In this document: positions 1 through 9,680 of the stretch, piece after piece
How positions within the stretch are numbered: position 1 is the stretch's first letter
Layout of the letters: each line of letters begins with the position of its first letter
From: Diphasiastrum complanatum
Lineage: Eukaryota; Streptophyta; Lycopodiopsida; Lycopodiales; Lycopodiaceae
Direction: 5' to 3'
DNA: 64,000 nt
NCBI GenBank assembly: GCA_029204225.1
Contig: CM055093.1
Location: 1,983,804 to 2,047,803, forward strand
Translations under genes and position numbers: made by a program
Notes under the pieces: generated by a model
Database searches by the model: none
Told to the model about the DNA's origin: nothing
What the model saw: only the letters and a program-made list of their open reading frames with translations

Positions 1-421
1 ATCATCAGTGCTGAGAGGATATACTAAATAAACGATTTTGACTTGTCCAATGTCACTAAAATTTAATCTTGTAGTTGACAGTTGTGCTGCGTGCAATGTG
101 TAGTAAGTTTGACTTGTACTATTTACTATGTAGTACGTATGCGCAATCATCAATGTGGAGTCAGGAGTGGATGTTGGCAAGTGCTCATTGAAATTTGAAT
201 TTCGGAAATCATAAATGCGAAAATGTCATGACTCATTGCCTATGTTAAATGTACAGGCTAGAAGAGATACAGAGATCGATGGCAATCAAGATGGGATTGG
301 TTCCATCATCCCCTACATGCAGTGGGCCCATTACCTTCACCCGTTGTGGAGGGAGTCCAGCCCAGTATCGAGATAGGGAGCTTAGAATGGATGGAACACC
401 TACATTCAAGCAGTCTATCCT

Positions 422-1259
422 AATCCTGTTGACCAAGATACATTGATGATTGACTTGATGGTGTTTAGACGTGAGACTCTTGAGTTCAGCTCTCCATCAG
501 CACGATTGAGACCAGGTAAACTACAATTAGTGACTTGTAAGTTGCAATAGTCTACCTTAACCTATTAGAACTCATTTGAAGTTGAATCCTAACTCCTCAC
601 TGATCCTTGACAGTTGTCAATTTGGTGGAAAAGTCCAATTTTATGTAAGAAATCGATGGCTCCAAGTTCTTGACACATTTTATGCCTGTGGAAATGATGA
701 CTTTTTAGCCTTTGTTTGCATTTTCTTTGCAGTTTTCTTACTATCTTTTACCAAGTCAGCAATGCACTAGTGTCTTCTTTGGAACACTTTGTTTATGTGT
801 GCTTCACTACTCATGAGTTAGTTAAAATTTTTGACTCTTGACTCGGACTCTACTTGTCAAATTTCTAAATTCTTTCCACTAGGCATGTTGCGGCCTATCT
901 CATGGTGGAACAAGTATGGGATTGACATTCCCAGATTGCAGACTCTAGCAATTCGAGTTCTCTCACAGGATTGCACAGCGTGTGCATGGGAGAGGAACTG
1001 GAGTGTCTTCTCTCTGATTCACACGAAGAGGAGGAACAGACTTTCGACGCCACAACTCGACAGGTTGGTATATGTGCACACCAACTTGCGATTACTACAA
1101 AGGCTACAGAAGACCAGAGAGGCGAATCAAGTAAATTGTGGTTTAAACTTTTTTTGGCACAAACAGACAAAAAAAACCTTCAGGTGTATGAATCGGCCGA
1201 TTCGAACTTGTCCAGCCGATTCGAAGCGGTTGAATCGGCCGATTCGAATCAGTCCATGA
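422..1259 (+). pseudogene. hAT-family transposase, C-terminal part, two exons
   Basis: Two coding blocks join across a plausible GT-AG intron (516-882): 422-515 ends ...ARLRPG and 883 onward continues MLRPISWWNKYGID. The second block holds the hAT C-terminal dimerisation signature: WWNKYG, then LAIRVLSQDC, then a W-E-R-N-W-S block (about 970-1000), then HTKRRNRL and a VYVHTNLRLL segment ending near 1110. In hAT transposases this region drives dimerisation and packs against the RNase H-like catalytic core. The N-terminal BED finger and most of the catalytic domain are not recognisable upstream within the window, so this is a 3' remnant of an element starting left of the window or an eroded copy. 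Translation past about 1145 looks non-homologous. The family call is firm; the splice call is inferred from frame continuity. Confidence 0.75.
1190..1250. repeat. Subterminal palindromic repeats of hAT copy 1
   Basis: Three copies of a GAATCGGCCGATTCGA-type unit lie within about 60 bp: a full palindrome at about 1190-1206, a half copy (CCGATTCGAA) at about 1216, and a second full palindrome at about 1231-1247. They follow directly on the transposase C-terminus, where hAT elements carry short motifs bound by their own transposase. Related GAATCG-rich clusters occur at 4190-4225, 32290-32360, 32785-32820 and 35355-35410. Confidence 0.6.
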
Positions 1260-1675
1260 AACATTGGCTGGTTTTCTATTGTGAAACTTGTGAATAGCTA
1301 ATTCTTGGTGCAAATTGTAATTCTTGGATAAAAGTGGTCTCATTGATCATGAAAACACATGGACTAACCTTGGTAGCATTAATCTCTTCTGGAATCTGAA
1401 AAATCCCATTAGTATGCCAGGGGGAGAAGGGGGAATGCATCCCCACCTTGACCACTTCTTTCCTACTAATACATTTAATGTTGTGTTGTCCAAACGTTTT
1501 GCATGTTGTTCAAATTTTAAATCTTAATGAGATTCTTATCAAAGGTCCTTTTGTACACTATAATATGTGCAAGGGTTTTACAACTTTTACTAGAGTGGAG
1601 TTTTACTTCAGCAAAAGCTTTGTGCTTGTATGAGCTTAAGGTAAAAGTTTCTAGAAGAATGTCATAACGCACCTA

Positions 1676-2560
1676 TTTTAGGACAAAGTGGTATAACAAC
1701 TACTCTAAAAGAACTTAACAAATACTTTCATTGCCCACCAACACACAAAAATATGTTGTCATATGCATAATTTGTCAAAAGGTCAAATTTGATAGGGACA
1801 AATTTCAAGAAAAACTTCACTCACTTCCAACAATGACAACGTTTAGCATTGGTTTCATCATGGATATTTCTTAAACAAGTCAAGGGCTTGATATGAATTG
1901 TGGTAGATTGATTGAGCTCACAACCTCAAATTATTCAGTTTCCACAATACACCATATTTGATTGTTATTCCTTACATTTGTATCTCTCCCTTGGGTGCAA
2001 TCGACATTGCAACAGTTGTGGGGGTACTTGGGCCAAAAACACATTCTTGTTATGCTAGTTATTGGGGAGGAGAGAAACACTTGGGATTTTGAATATTGAA
2101 TCTTGATTCTTCAAAGTTTATGTAACATAACAACAAGGTCAACTAAGCTTGCAATGCATTATGCAAACACAAACTTTGAAGATTATAATCAAGATTTCTC
2201 ATAAACTTATTTGTATATCAAAAAACTTGTATTTGTCTTATGGCATCTAAATGCAAATTCAAAACTGGAACATGCATTTCCTTTTTGAGGTACCGTATTG
2301 AATATTTTCATGTTCTGGTAGCTATGCTATTTATAGCTCATAGAAAACACTAAACATGAAAGCAATGAAACAACTTTTCATTAAGCATATTTTTGCCTTA
2401 CAAGGTTCATCTAAGTCTATTGTTTCAAATTGGAATAGTGACTTTACAAATAGTTTCCCAAAAGTACTTGTTGGTTATTTTGGCACACTGTTAGGTTTCC
2501 ATTCCTCTTCTCACCCTCAAACAAATGGGCAATTTAGAGTGATGAGCAATTGAGTTAACC
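1676..2560 (+). pseudogene. Ty3/gypsy integrase remnant
   Basis: Fragments in shifting frames resemble a gypsy integrase. Around 1715-1860 the translation reads like the H2C2 zinc region and linker (KYFHCPPTHK..., then IICQKVKFDR, then LHSLPTM). Around 2356-2550 there is the end of the catalytic core (FALQGSSKSIVS..., then SHPQTNGQ, the conserved HPQTDGQ block with D to N). Catalytic acidic residues between these blocks are lost and several frameshifts separate them. It is an old inactive fragment; no RT or gag is visible to the left. Confidence 0.6.
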
Positions 2561-2876
2561 TTCTCATTAGCGGATACAATGCATTTCATTCAACTCTTCT
2601 CAAGGCGTATGTTGGACCACCTCCAAATGAAACAAGTTCAAAGAACCGCTAGAAATCATCAACAAAAAACAAGTGTGTGAACTTGAAAAACTTTGTTCCA
2701 TAAAGAAAAACATGAAAATGGTTACTGTTAGAGGAACTATGAAACCGTCTCCAAAAGTTTAAAGGCTAAAGGTAATCTTACCATTGATGCTAAGTGAAAG
2801 CCAGATGAATGAACAAAGGATTATCCCCTATTTAAGAAAAACTATGAAAAAGCATTTTAGTTGAGGACATGAGATT

Positions 2877-2893
2877 CGAAGAGGGAGGAGATG
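2877..2893 (+). other. Polypurine tract / start of gypsy 3' LTR
   Basis: A purine run GAAGAGGGAGGAGA (within 2877-2891) is followed at 2892 by TGTCATGAATC, the usual arrangement of a polypurine tract next to an LTR beginning with TG. It lies about 330 bp downstream of the integrase remnant, as expected for a Ty3/gypsy element. The LTR right end is not defined. Confidence 0.4.
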
Positions 2894-3499
2894 TCATGAA
2901 TCTCCGTGATGCATATAAAGAAGGGCCATGTTGGCCAAATGGACCAAGTGCTAGAATCAAGATTCATGACATCCCCAAGTAGAAACACATACACCAAGCC
3001 ATCCAAAGAACTAACAATACCAAAAAGCAAATATATAACTATGAATCCAGCCCACGCCACTCTAATAGAACAAGAGTGCCTAAGGTATTTGAAGGAGCTA
3101 AGATATTATGTAGCCTTATGATTTAAAGAACTACATCCCAATATGATTGTATCACCCAATAATGTCATGTAAAAGTGGCAACAAATGGAGCTGGTGATGG
3201 GAAAAGATCCAAAGTTATCCATGAAGACCAGGATTGCCAATCACCATCGGTAAGGATCAAGGTTTGAATGCATCCAAGCTTAGTATATAGACCAAGAATT
3301 GCCGGATGTAGACGTACAAAGTAATTCCAAGCTATCCAACGAGATCATGCATTGCCACTCATCACCAATAAAAAATGAATATAACAATGCATAAAGTAGG
3401 CAGAAAAGGTGTATTCGAGTATAAGCTCTCTCGATAGCACCGCAAATGGGATCATAGTAACCAAGGTAAGGTGTAAGAGGAAAATTTGACCAAAATGTC

Positions 3500-3695
3500 A
3501 TACTTAATGAGGAGTTGTTATAAGGGCTACACAAACACTGCACAATAATCATGAAAGGAGTATGCGCCTCCGCATCAACGACAACTATAACTAAAGTGTA
3601 CTAAATGAGGAGCTCCTATAAGGCTACTTAACAGTGCCATGTATGGTAATTATGAAGGGAGCATATACCTCTCCACAGCATTGCCAACATCCAAT
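3500..3695. repeat. Degenerate direct repeat, about 97-bp period
   Basis: Two diverged copies begin at about 3502 (ACTTAATGAGGAG) and 3599 (ACTAAATGAGGAG). Both continue with a TATAAGG-CTAC segment, an AATTATGAA(A/G)GGAG-like segment and a C/T-rich tail. They were aligned by eye. No coding assignment can be made. Confidence 0.5.
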
Positions 3696-3882
3696 AATTC
3701 ATCAAACTCTATGGATAAGATGCCAATGCATCATTGGGTGGTATGGCCTTCATAAATTATACTCCTTTGCTGATTTTGGGTTGTTGGCTCATATGCATCA
3801 TCCTCTGCCTTAACTGAAATATCTAGTGGTCACTCTATACATAACCACGTTGCATGATGTATACCCTGAATCTCTCCTATAT

Positions 3883-4131
3883 CTAGAAGATCATGTGCAA
3901 GTATTTCATCTCTAGCATCTTTAGACCCATGACACATGTCCTGATCCTCACTTCATTCATATAAATCTCTGTCCCATTTGGAATATCATGTGGCTCATGA
4001 TGTATATATTGATCCTCTATCCCATTCAAATGAACCTCTCTCCAATCTGGAATATCACGTGGCCACATGAACCAGCGAAACAGATTCTCAAACATCTTCT
4101 GACCAACATGATAGGTTGTAGCACAAACCAT
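3883..4131 (-). CDS. Unrecognised 82-codon ORF with internal tandem repeat
   Basis: The open frame encodes a short protein with two related segments (RDIPDWREVHLNGIEDQ and HDIPNGTEIYMNEVRI), which mirror a roughly 71-bp DNA duplication at about 3938-4075. No known family is recognised and the frame may be fortuitous. It lies downstream of a degraded gypsy element with no other gene signal nearby, so it may be part of the LTR of that element. Confidence 0.15.
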   Translation of the reverse strand: MVCATTYHVGQKMFENLFRWFMWPRDIPDWREVHLNGIEDQYIHHEPHDIPNGTEIYMNEVRIRTCVMGLKMLEMKYLHMIF

Positions 4132-4177
4132 GAGGCAAAAATTTCAATGCTTCATTAATTGAAGGTATCATAAACCA

Positions 4178-4232
4178 TAGATGCACCGAATCGCGACTCG
4201 CTAATTTCACAATTCGCGAAGTGCGAATTCAC
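4178..4232. mobile_element. hAT-like element end with GAATCGCG motifs
   Basis: The segment starts ATAGATGCACCGAATCGCG and carries four GCGAATT/GAATCGCG-type motifs in 45 bp. The right end of the 32.3-32.8 kb element, read on the opposite strand, begins with the same ATAGATGCAC followed by GAATCGCG motifs. The two are therefore ends of related elements. No matching opposite end was found within the following 1 kb. Confidence 0.5.
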
Positions 4233-5374
4233 AATTTGGTTCAGCAAATCCCAAAAAGTAATAATAATAATAATGAAATTTTGCTTCTAGCAAATTTTTT
4301 TGACCTGAAATGTACTGGAACTGGACCTATTATATGCAGATTGTTGCTAATTTCAAGCACTAGTTCGGACAATCTGATAAATGTCCAATGTCATCAACAG
4401 CATGAATGAAAAATGGCAATGTAACCAACAGCATGTTGGTCGTTTTAGTGTGATTAAATTGTCCTATTTTGAGAGTGGGTAATTCGCTAACCTTTTATAT
4501 AGCACTAATGGAAATTCAGTACTGAGTGGGTGGTAGATGCATAATGGAAATTGAGTGTTGAATGCACAGTAAATAGACAAGAAACGAGTAAAAACTAAAC
4601 TCAAAATGCTGGATTAATCAGAGCATATACGCCCCATAGATCCGACGATTTTAATAAGTTATTGACCCTCCCTTTTTTGATAAGACAATTTGAATTGGAT
4701 AAGAATCCTGGAAATTCCTAGATACTCCTGACTAAGCGTAAGTAGGAGCTAGAGAGAATCATTTTCCAGATTACTGAGTTTGATGTCCTGAGCTCTTTGT
4801 AGGGGTCCAGGGGATTCTATCTTTTGAATATCTGTTTGAGCTATCGGCAGCCATTGTTTTTCATAAAGTTCTCAAGTGAGTGATATTTATTACTTTATGT
4901 ACTTCACTCCATAACTGTGAATGTGTTCATAACTATAGTATCCTAAACAATTTCAAACATCATGACCATACATAAAATTATCTAGATTTCAAATGTGATT
5001 TAACTTCAAACTTACCTTTGGGAAGAGAAACATCTTCTTTTGATCTACTTGCACTCTCCATTCTGCATATGTTCCAATCAATTAGAGCAACACAAAATGG
5101 AATCTCAAAGGCACATTGTTAAAAACATCATTTTAAAAGTCCCGGTTTGTCATAGAATCATAAAGCCACCAAAGTTCTTGATATACACCCTGCAATATAA
5201 TTACACACAAGTTAAAGTTCACATTATGGTTATAGTTAAAGGTTAGCCATCAAATATAAAGTGACAAATGATCCAACATATTTATTATATTGAATTTATA
5301 AACATATTTATTCATCAACAATTCTAGCACCAACTACATCATGACAGACATGTACAATGCAAACCACATCCATA

Positions 5375-5377
<3 letters not shown>
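4233..5377. other. Unassigned intergenic sequence
   Basis: AT-rich sequence with only short open frames. I see no conserved protein motif, tandem array or LTR boundary here. Confidence 0.5.

Positions 5378-5432
<55 letters not shown>
5378..5432. repeat. (CT)n microsatellite
   Basis: About 27 CT units with a single interruption near 5405 (CCTCTC). It leads directly into the pyrimidine-rich minisatellite to its right. Confidence 0.95.
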
Positions 5433-5436
<4 letters not shown>

Positions 5437-5439
5437 GCT

Positions 5440-5815
5440 ATGGTGGCGCCCTCCTGTCCCTCGCTGCATGTCCCTCTCTGCCTTTCCCTTGCTGACCATC
5501 GCTCCTCGCTGCCTGACCCTTGTTGACCATCGCTCCTCGCTGCCTGTCCATCGCTCCCTGTCCCTCGCTGCCTGACCATCGTTCCCTGTCCTGTCCCTCG
5601 CCGATCTTGTCCCTCGTGCTTGTCCTTCACTGACCCTCACATCCTCGCTACCTGTCTCTTGCTGCCCTCGCTGACCACCGCTCCCTGTCCCTTGTCCCTC
5701 GCTGATCCTGGCCCTCCCTGATCCTGTCCCTCCATCGTTGTCCCTCTCTCCTGTCCCTCCATCACTGTCCCTCCCTCTCTCTTCTGGCCCATCATTGTAC
5801 CTTCCTTCCTGACCA
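5440..5815. repeat. Pyrimidine-rich minisatellite (CTGTCCCTCGCTGCC family)
   Basis: About 375 bp of loosely periodic units built from CCTGTCCCTCGCTG, TGACCATCGCTCC and CTGCCTGACC words, with strong strand asymmetry (C+T on +). Unit length drifts, so it looks like slippage of an ancestral CT-rich tract. Long minus-strand open frames across it (for example 5431-5832) are byproducts of the missing stop triplets in purine-rich sequence. Confidence 0.8.
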
Positions 5816-5825
5816 TTATGGCTGA

Positions 5826-6407
5826 TTGGCAATCAGTGAATCGGAAGGGGAAAAAGAAACCCCTCCCCCTTCTCCCTTTGTTTTCTCAGTCATCCCTACT
5901 ACGGCTCCAAATCCCTTTACCTTGCCCCCTCCCCCTCCTGCTTCCTCTCCCTCTCCCATACCCTCCACTCCCGCAACCTCTACCTCTTCTCCTACTGCCA
6001 CTACCCCCTCTACTCTTTCTTCCTCCTCTCCCTCTTCCACCCCTTCATCTTCATCCTCTTTGTCTCCGTCTCTTTCAGCTGAATTTTTGTCTGGTTTCCC
6101 CCGCATTTATGAGTCTCTTCAAGAGACCAATGTATCCTTACTTGCGTTAATCAAGCAACAAGCATTCCAAATCTCCACTATGGAGAATACGGTTTTGGTC
6201 CTCCAGGGCAAAGTTGGCATTCTTGAGGTTGATGTTACTTACCTCAAGAATGAATTGGAATCAGATGAAGAGGAAGAAGAAGGAAGCGGCCATGCAGATT
6301 CAAAAGACATAGCAAAGAAGCTTCAAGAGCAGGTTCACCCATTGGAGCAGCAATTTCAGCAATCGAAGAGTTCTTGGGCCGACGTGCTCAACAGTCAAGG
6401 GATCTAA
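5826..6407 (+). CDS. Orphan 193-aa protein: Pro/Ser-rich N-terminus plus coiled coil
   Basis: The ORF begins MAISESEGEKE and has three parts. Residues about 12-85 are almost entirely P, S and T. Residues about 88-140 (FLSGFPRIYESLQETNVSLL to the LKNELES region) have heptad spacing typical of a coiled coil. Residues about 140-193 start with an acidic stretch (DEEEEEG) and end SKSSWADVLNSQGI. The closing SWADVL-like motif recalls linker sequences after the coiled coil in retroelement gag or LINE ORF1 proteins, but there is no zinc knuckle or RT downstream, so that origin is only a possibility. The Pro/Ser part continues the pyrimidine-rich DNA of the adjacent minisatellite, suggesting that part of the frame was recruited from repeat DNA. 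An LTR boundary of another element lies about 300 bp to the right. Confidence 0.35.
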   Translation: MAISESEGEKETPPPSPFVFSVIPTTAPNPFTLPPPPPASSPSPIPSTPATSTSSPTATTPSTLSSSSPSSTPSSSSSLSPSLSAEFLSGFPRIYESLQETNVSLLALIKQQAFQISTMENTVLVLQGKVGILEVDVTYLKNELESDEEEEEGSGHADSKDIAKKLQEQVHPLEQQFQQSKSSWADVLNSQGI

Positions 6408-6418
6408 GCAGGTTATTT

Positions 6419-7000
6419 CTGAATCTATTCAAGAACGTCAAAAAAGAGATCAGATCTGATCCTGAAATCTGAGGGAAATTCCATAATCTCCTTCTTGCAG
6501 CTCATCTCCTCCTTGTAGCGCCAGGTCTTCTCACAAAGCTGCCACTGTTGTGAATGAAGATCGAAACTGAGAGCTGGCTAGGGATACCACCTGCACCTGC
6601 TTTTTTCCTTCACAATAGGCCAAATCAATCCCTTGTGAATTCATTATGTTCATTGGAGTACCTCCTTGTTCTCTCAAATCTTGAACCACGCTATGATACC
6701 ATGTTAGAAAACCAACTTGATCATGAAAGCAACCCAAGACAAGATTCCTATTGTTGTTAGACAATAGTCATACACATGAGAGAGATCAACAATGATGAAT
6801 AGATGTACTCCAACTATGTCCCATTACATTTGAGGTAGGGCGCCAGCCTACACATATACTTTCTCTGATCTATATGTAAGCCAAAAAGCATAAAGCAAAT
6901 AGCAAAAGACAAAAAGCTAATTGCTATAATTACTACCTGTATTGGGTAAACACACAAGATGTATTTCTAAGTAGCAAAACCAAATCCTATTCTATTTGTA
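6419..7000 (-). mobile_element. LTR-retroelement 5' end (leader, PBS, partial LTR), copy A
   Basis: On the minus strand a 5' LTR ends ...TTCTAACA at 6702 and is followed by a primer-binding site (TGGTATCATAGCG, 6690-6701, one mismatch to the iMet-type site). Untranslated leader runs to about 6419. The same arrangement and sequence recur at 63290-63960 (copy B): both share the segment before the PBS (TTCTCACAAAG, GAGAGCTGGCTAGGGA) and the LTR start TGTTAGAAAA plus the TTCCTATTGTTGTTAGACAATAG-type region. The outer LTR end is not defined. No gag or pol is attached to this copy. Confidence 0.65.
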
Positions 7001-7049
7001 GTGGGCCCAACTACATGCATGACTAAAAAATGACTTACTATAAATAGTA

Positions 7050-8170
7050 ATGGCCCCTATCACATCCAGTGCCATCTTCCTAGTCACATTTGTAACCAGG
7101 AAGAAGAGGGCCCTTGCCATGTTCAAGATATATAGCCCGTTGGATCTGAAGAAGCAAGCACCCACACGCTTTGCCTACCACTTCGTCATGTTGGAGCAGT
7201 TGCTTCGAGTTCGTCGACTTGCATTGCGCCAGATGTTAGCCAACCCTGGCAACAATGAGTTGACTGGACTTAGGTTCCCAAGGATTGCTTTTGGAGATGA
7301 TTTTTGGCAACAGGCCAAGCAGTTGGTTGAGGTCCTGCAGCCAGTGTACCATGTGCTGAGGTTGGTGGATCGAGAGGGTTCTACACCCGACCTCATTTAC
7401 GAGTTTATGGCCAAGATTGGGGAGACCCCTTCAGCGACCGCTTTTTGATGAGCATAGGTATACTTTTTTTGTAATTTGCTTGGTGCATTTGTTTTGTAAA
7501 AGCTTTTAGCATTGTTGAGTTGTTTTTCCTACAACACAATGATTACTTTTCTAGTTTCTATAGGATGCCAACTACCCGAGAAAAGTGGCTTGACAGGTGG
7601 AATTTCTTCCACAAGCCCATACACAGTTGCTCATTTGCTACACCCTATGCGGGCTACTGGAGCCATACGCACAGACGTCGAGCTTGTGAACGGCTGGAGG
7701 ACACACACACAGAATGTGTATCCAAGTTAGGGTTGTCCCCCAAGCACTCGTTTAATTGTCAACAATGTGCTGCTTGATTCATTTCAAGAATCTGACAATG
7801 TCCCATCTTTGTGCAGGTCATGGCCCCTTGTTGCGTAGGATCAAGAGATAGGTTTTTTATTTTGAGCGCAGACAGGGATGTTTCGTTGGATCTCAGGGTG
7901 AGTATTACAAGTTTTTGCCAGAGCTGCTCACATGATGGGGTGTGGTGGGTGCCTCTGATATTACCGCTCTTGTCACTCGCATCCTTGCTCAAGATTGTTC
8001 CGCTTCGGCTTGTGAGCGGAACTGGAGCACTTGGTCTCTTATGCACACAAAGAGACGTAATAGGCTCAAAACGTTTCCCAGCTGAACATGTTGGTTTATT
8101 GCACCACCAACCTAACCCAGTCAAGTACACCTAGGCAAGTGAGTCCCGAGGAGTGCCTTAGATCCATGGA
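7050..8170 (+). pseudogene. hAT-family transposase, frameshifted copy 2
   Basis: Three blocks in different frames make up a decayed transposase. 7050-7448 matches the region before the C-terminal core (HFVMLEQLLRVR..., then LTGLRFPRIAFGDDFWQQA, then VLQPVYHVLRLVDREG). 7562-7690 carries a KWLDRWNFFHKPIHS block, typical of the segment before the dimerisation domain. 7941-8110 contains the dimerisation domain: LVTRILAQDCSASACERNWSTWS split here as LVTRILAQDC / SASACERNWSTWS, then HTKRRNRL, a 1-nt frameshift at about 8078, and LNMLVYCTTN. It is the same family as copy 1, whose motifs are LAIRVLSQDC and HTKRRNRL. The RNase H-like catalytic residues upstream are not recognised. It is inactive by frameshift and in-frame stops at 7446-8078. 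Confidence 0.75.
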
Positions 8171-8470
8171 CACTGCAGCAGGCCATGCACACACAGAGGC
8201 TACGGCTGATGATGAGATCTTTTCAAAGCATCATCGGGAGCTAGCACGTCATGATAGGAGCAGCACAGGACCACTAGATCCATGGCCAGGGTCAATGCAA
8301 ACGATGCAAGAGAGGAGGGTGGGGATGAGGCTTAGAGGGGATAGGGTCCAAGCTGGAGGAGAGTCATGGGAAAGGAGGAAATGGTCAGATTTGCCAAGGT
8401 CGACTTTAAAGCCCAAGCAATCGCAAAAAACAAAAGAAGACATCGAGGCCTGGTCTACAAGGGCTTGATG
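8171..8470 (+). other. Possible hAT C-terminal tail, otherwise unassigned
   Basis: An open frame (8088-8468) continues past the frameshifted dimerisation domain with a charged, Arg/Gln-rich tail that matches nothing I recognise. It may be the hypervariable tail after the hAT domain or simply open by chance. Confidence 0.2.
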
Positions 8471-8699
8471 GTAAAATCATCAACAAAGTATTGGGATCCA
8501 AATTCCAATAGTGGGGTTGACAAATATGAATGATGAAAAACGCATTGGTGCACACCGCAATCGATAGAAAAAGAATGGGAGAACAATCTGTGAAACTAAA
8601 TGCTGGAGGAGGGGAAGAGGAAAAGAGAATAAATGACACATAGTGGGTGGGGGAGAAGACTGAAGGAATGACAACAATTAGAGAAATAATCTGAATTCA

Positions 8700-9045
8700 G
8701 ATGATTAAAGGTGAATTCTAAACTCATAGTCGATCTTAAAAAGAACTACATCAATGGAATGGTGGAGAGAGATGTCGATGGTGAAACAGATATTGAGGAT
8801 ATTGTCAAAAATGGAGGGTCCACGAATGAAACCATTTTGACAAAGTGAGATGTGCGAAGGGGCGCAATGCGACAGGCAATGGATTTTGCAATGGTTTTAT
8901 AGGTGTAACATAATCGAATGAAAGTCATCGGTGCATAAAGGTGAGGACTTGGAAACCGATTTGGTGAAGCCTTCAAAGATAGAAGAGGGGAGGAAGCTAA
9001 TGGAATTAGCTTGGTCAACAATTCTATTTTTGAGTGCAACAACTT
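8700..9045 (-). pseudogene. LINE (L1-type) reverse transcriptase fragment
   Basis: On the minus strand the translation runs FIRLCYTYKTIAKSIACRIAPL, quoted here as FIRLCYTYKTIAK / SIACRIAPL, matching the RPI-LCN--YKIIAK--ANRL-PLL block of plant L1-type RTs. After a 1-nt frameshift at about 8835 the next frame reads NGFIRGPSIFDNILNI, the conserved GF--GR-I-DNIL block (R to P), then VLFKIDYE at about 8705-8725, corresponding to the KID--KAYD block. The catalytic FADD is not present: homology stops at about 8700, with no recognisable palm domain to the left. Confidence 0.7.
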
Positions 9046-9585
9046 TTAACTGGTCCCAGGTTTTCACAATATTGGCAGAGGAGATTTCTAGTTCGACAAA
9101 CCAAGCCAAGAGAGATCTTTGGGCACAGATGTGTTGCACAGTGCAATGGGCAAGGGAAGCCTCAACCGCTCTTTAGAATTTAATCGCTTTGCCAATAATC
9201 TCCTTATGTATTCAAGTTGCTAGATAATTAAGTTGTTCATAATGTAGAATTTTGTTTTGTTTTGTCAATAATTAAAAACTTCGTTCAAAAAAAGTCATTT
9301 GATCTAGATAGGTGTGGTCAGACAAGGTCCATGAGATCAAGATATGGAAGGAGATGGCAAACTAGTTACCAATGTTGGGGGAGGTAAATACTATCTAATC
9401 TAGCTGACTAAAATTGAGAACTTGTTTATCATTCATTCATGTGTGGTAGACATTGGTGAGCTTAAAGCAGTCATTGAGATCCATTTTAGCCATATGAAAG
9501 TCCCAGGCACAACAATCCACATTCGCTAGCGCCCAGTTGACATCCAGAGAGCTTGCATGATATCATGCAATACACAGTACGTATT

Positions 9586-9680
9586 TGTTGGGTGGAGGCC
9601 TGCAACCACCTATAGCAGGCCTGAGCAACAGGAGCGGCAAGGCCTGCCACAGGCAATAGCAGGCCTGCTCCCAAGCAATA
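9586..9680. repeat. Cluster of CAGGCCTG/GCAGGCC words
   Basis: Within about 95 bp there are at least four AGGCCTGC or GCAGGCCTG words in both orientations (9596, 9614, 9640, 9658). They can pair as short inverted repeats. The cluster is locally GC-rich compared with its flanks. Function unknown. Confidence 0.5.

Noticed and set aside
5431..5832. 133-codon minus-strand frame rich in Gly, Arg, Ser and Glu
   Set aside because: It is the open complement of a pyrimidine-rich minisatellite; no stops occur because of composition, and no family is matched.
6690..6701. TGGTATCA-type sites as pieces of tRNA genes
   Set aside because: They match only the 12-13 nt primer complement and each abuts an LTR end; no cloverleaf can be drawn around them.
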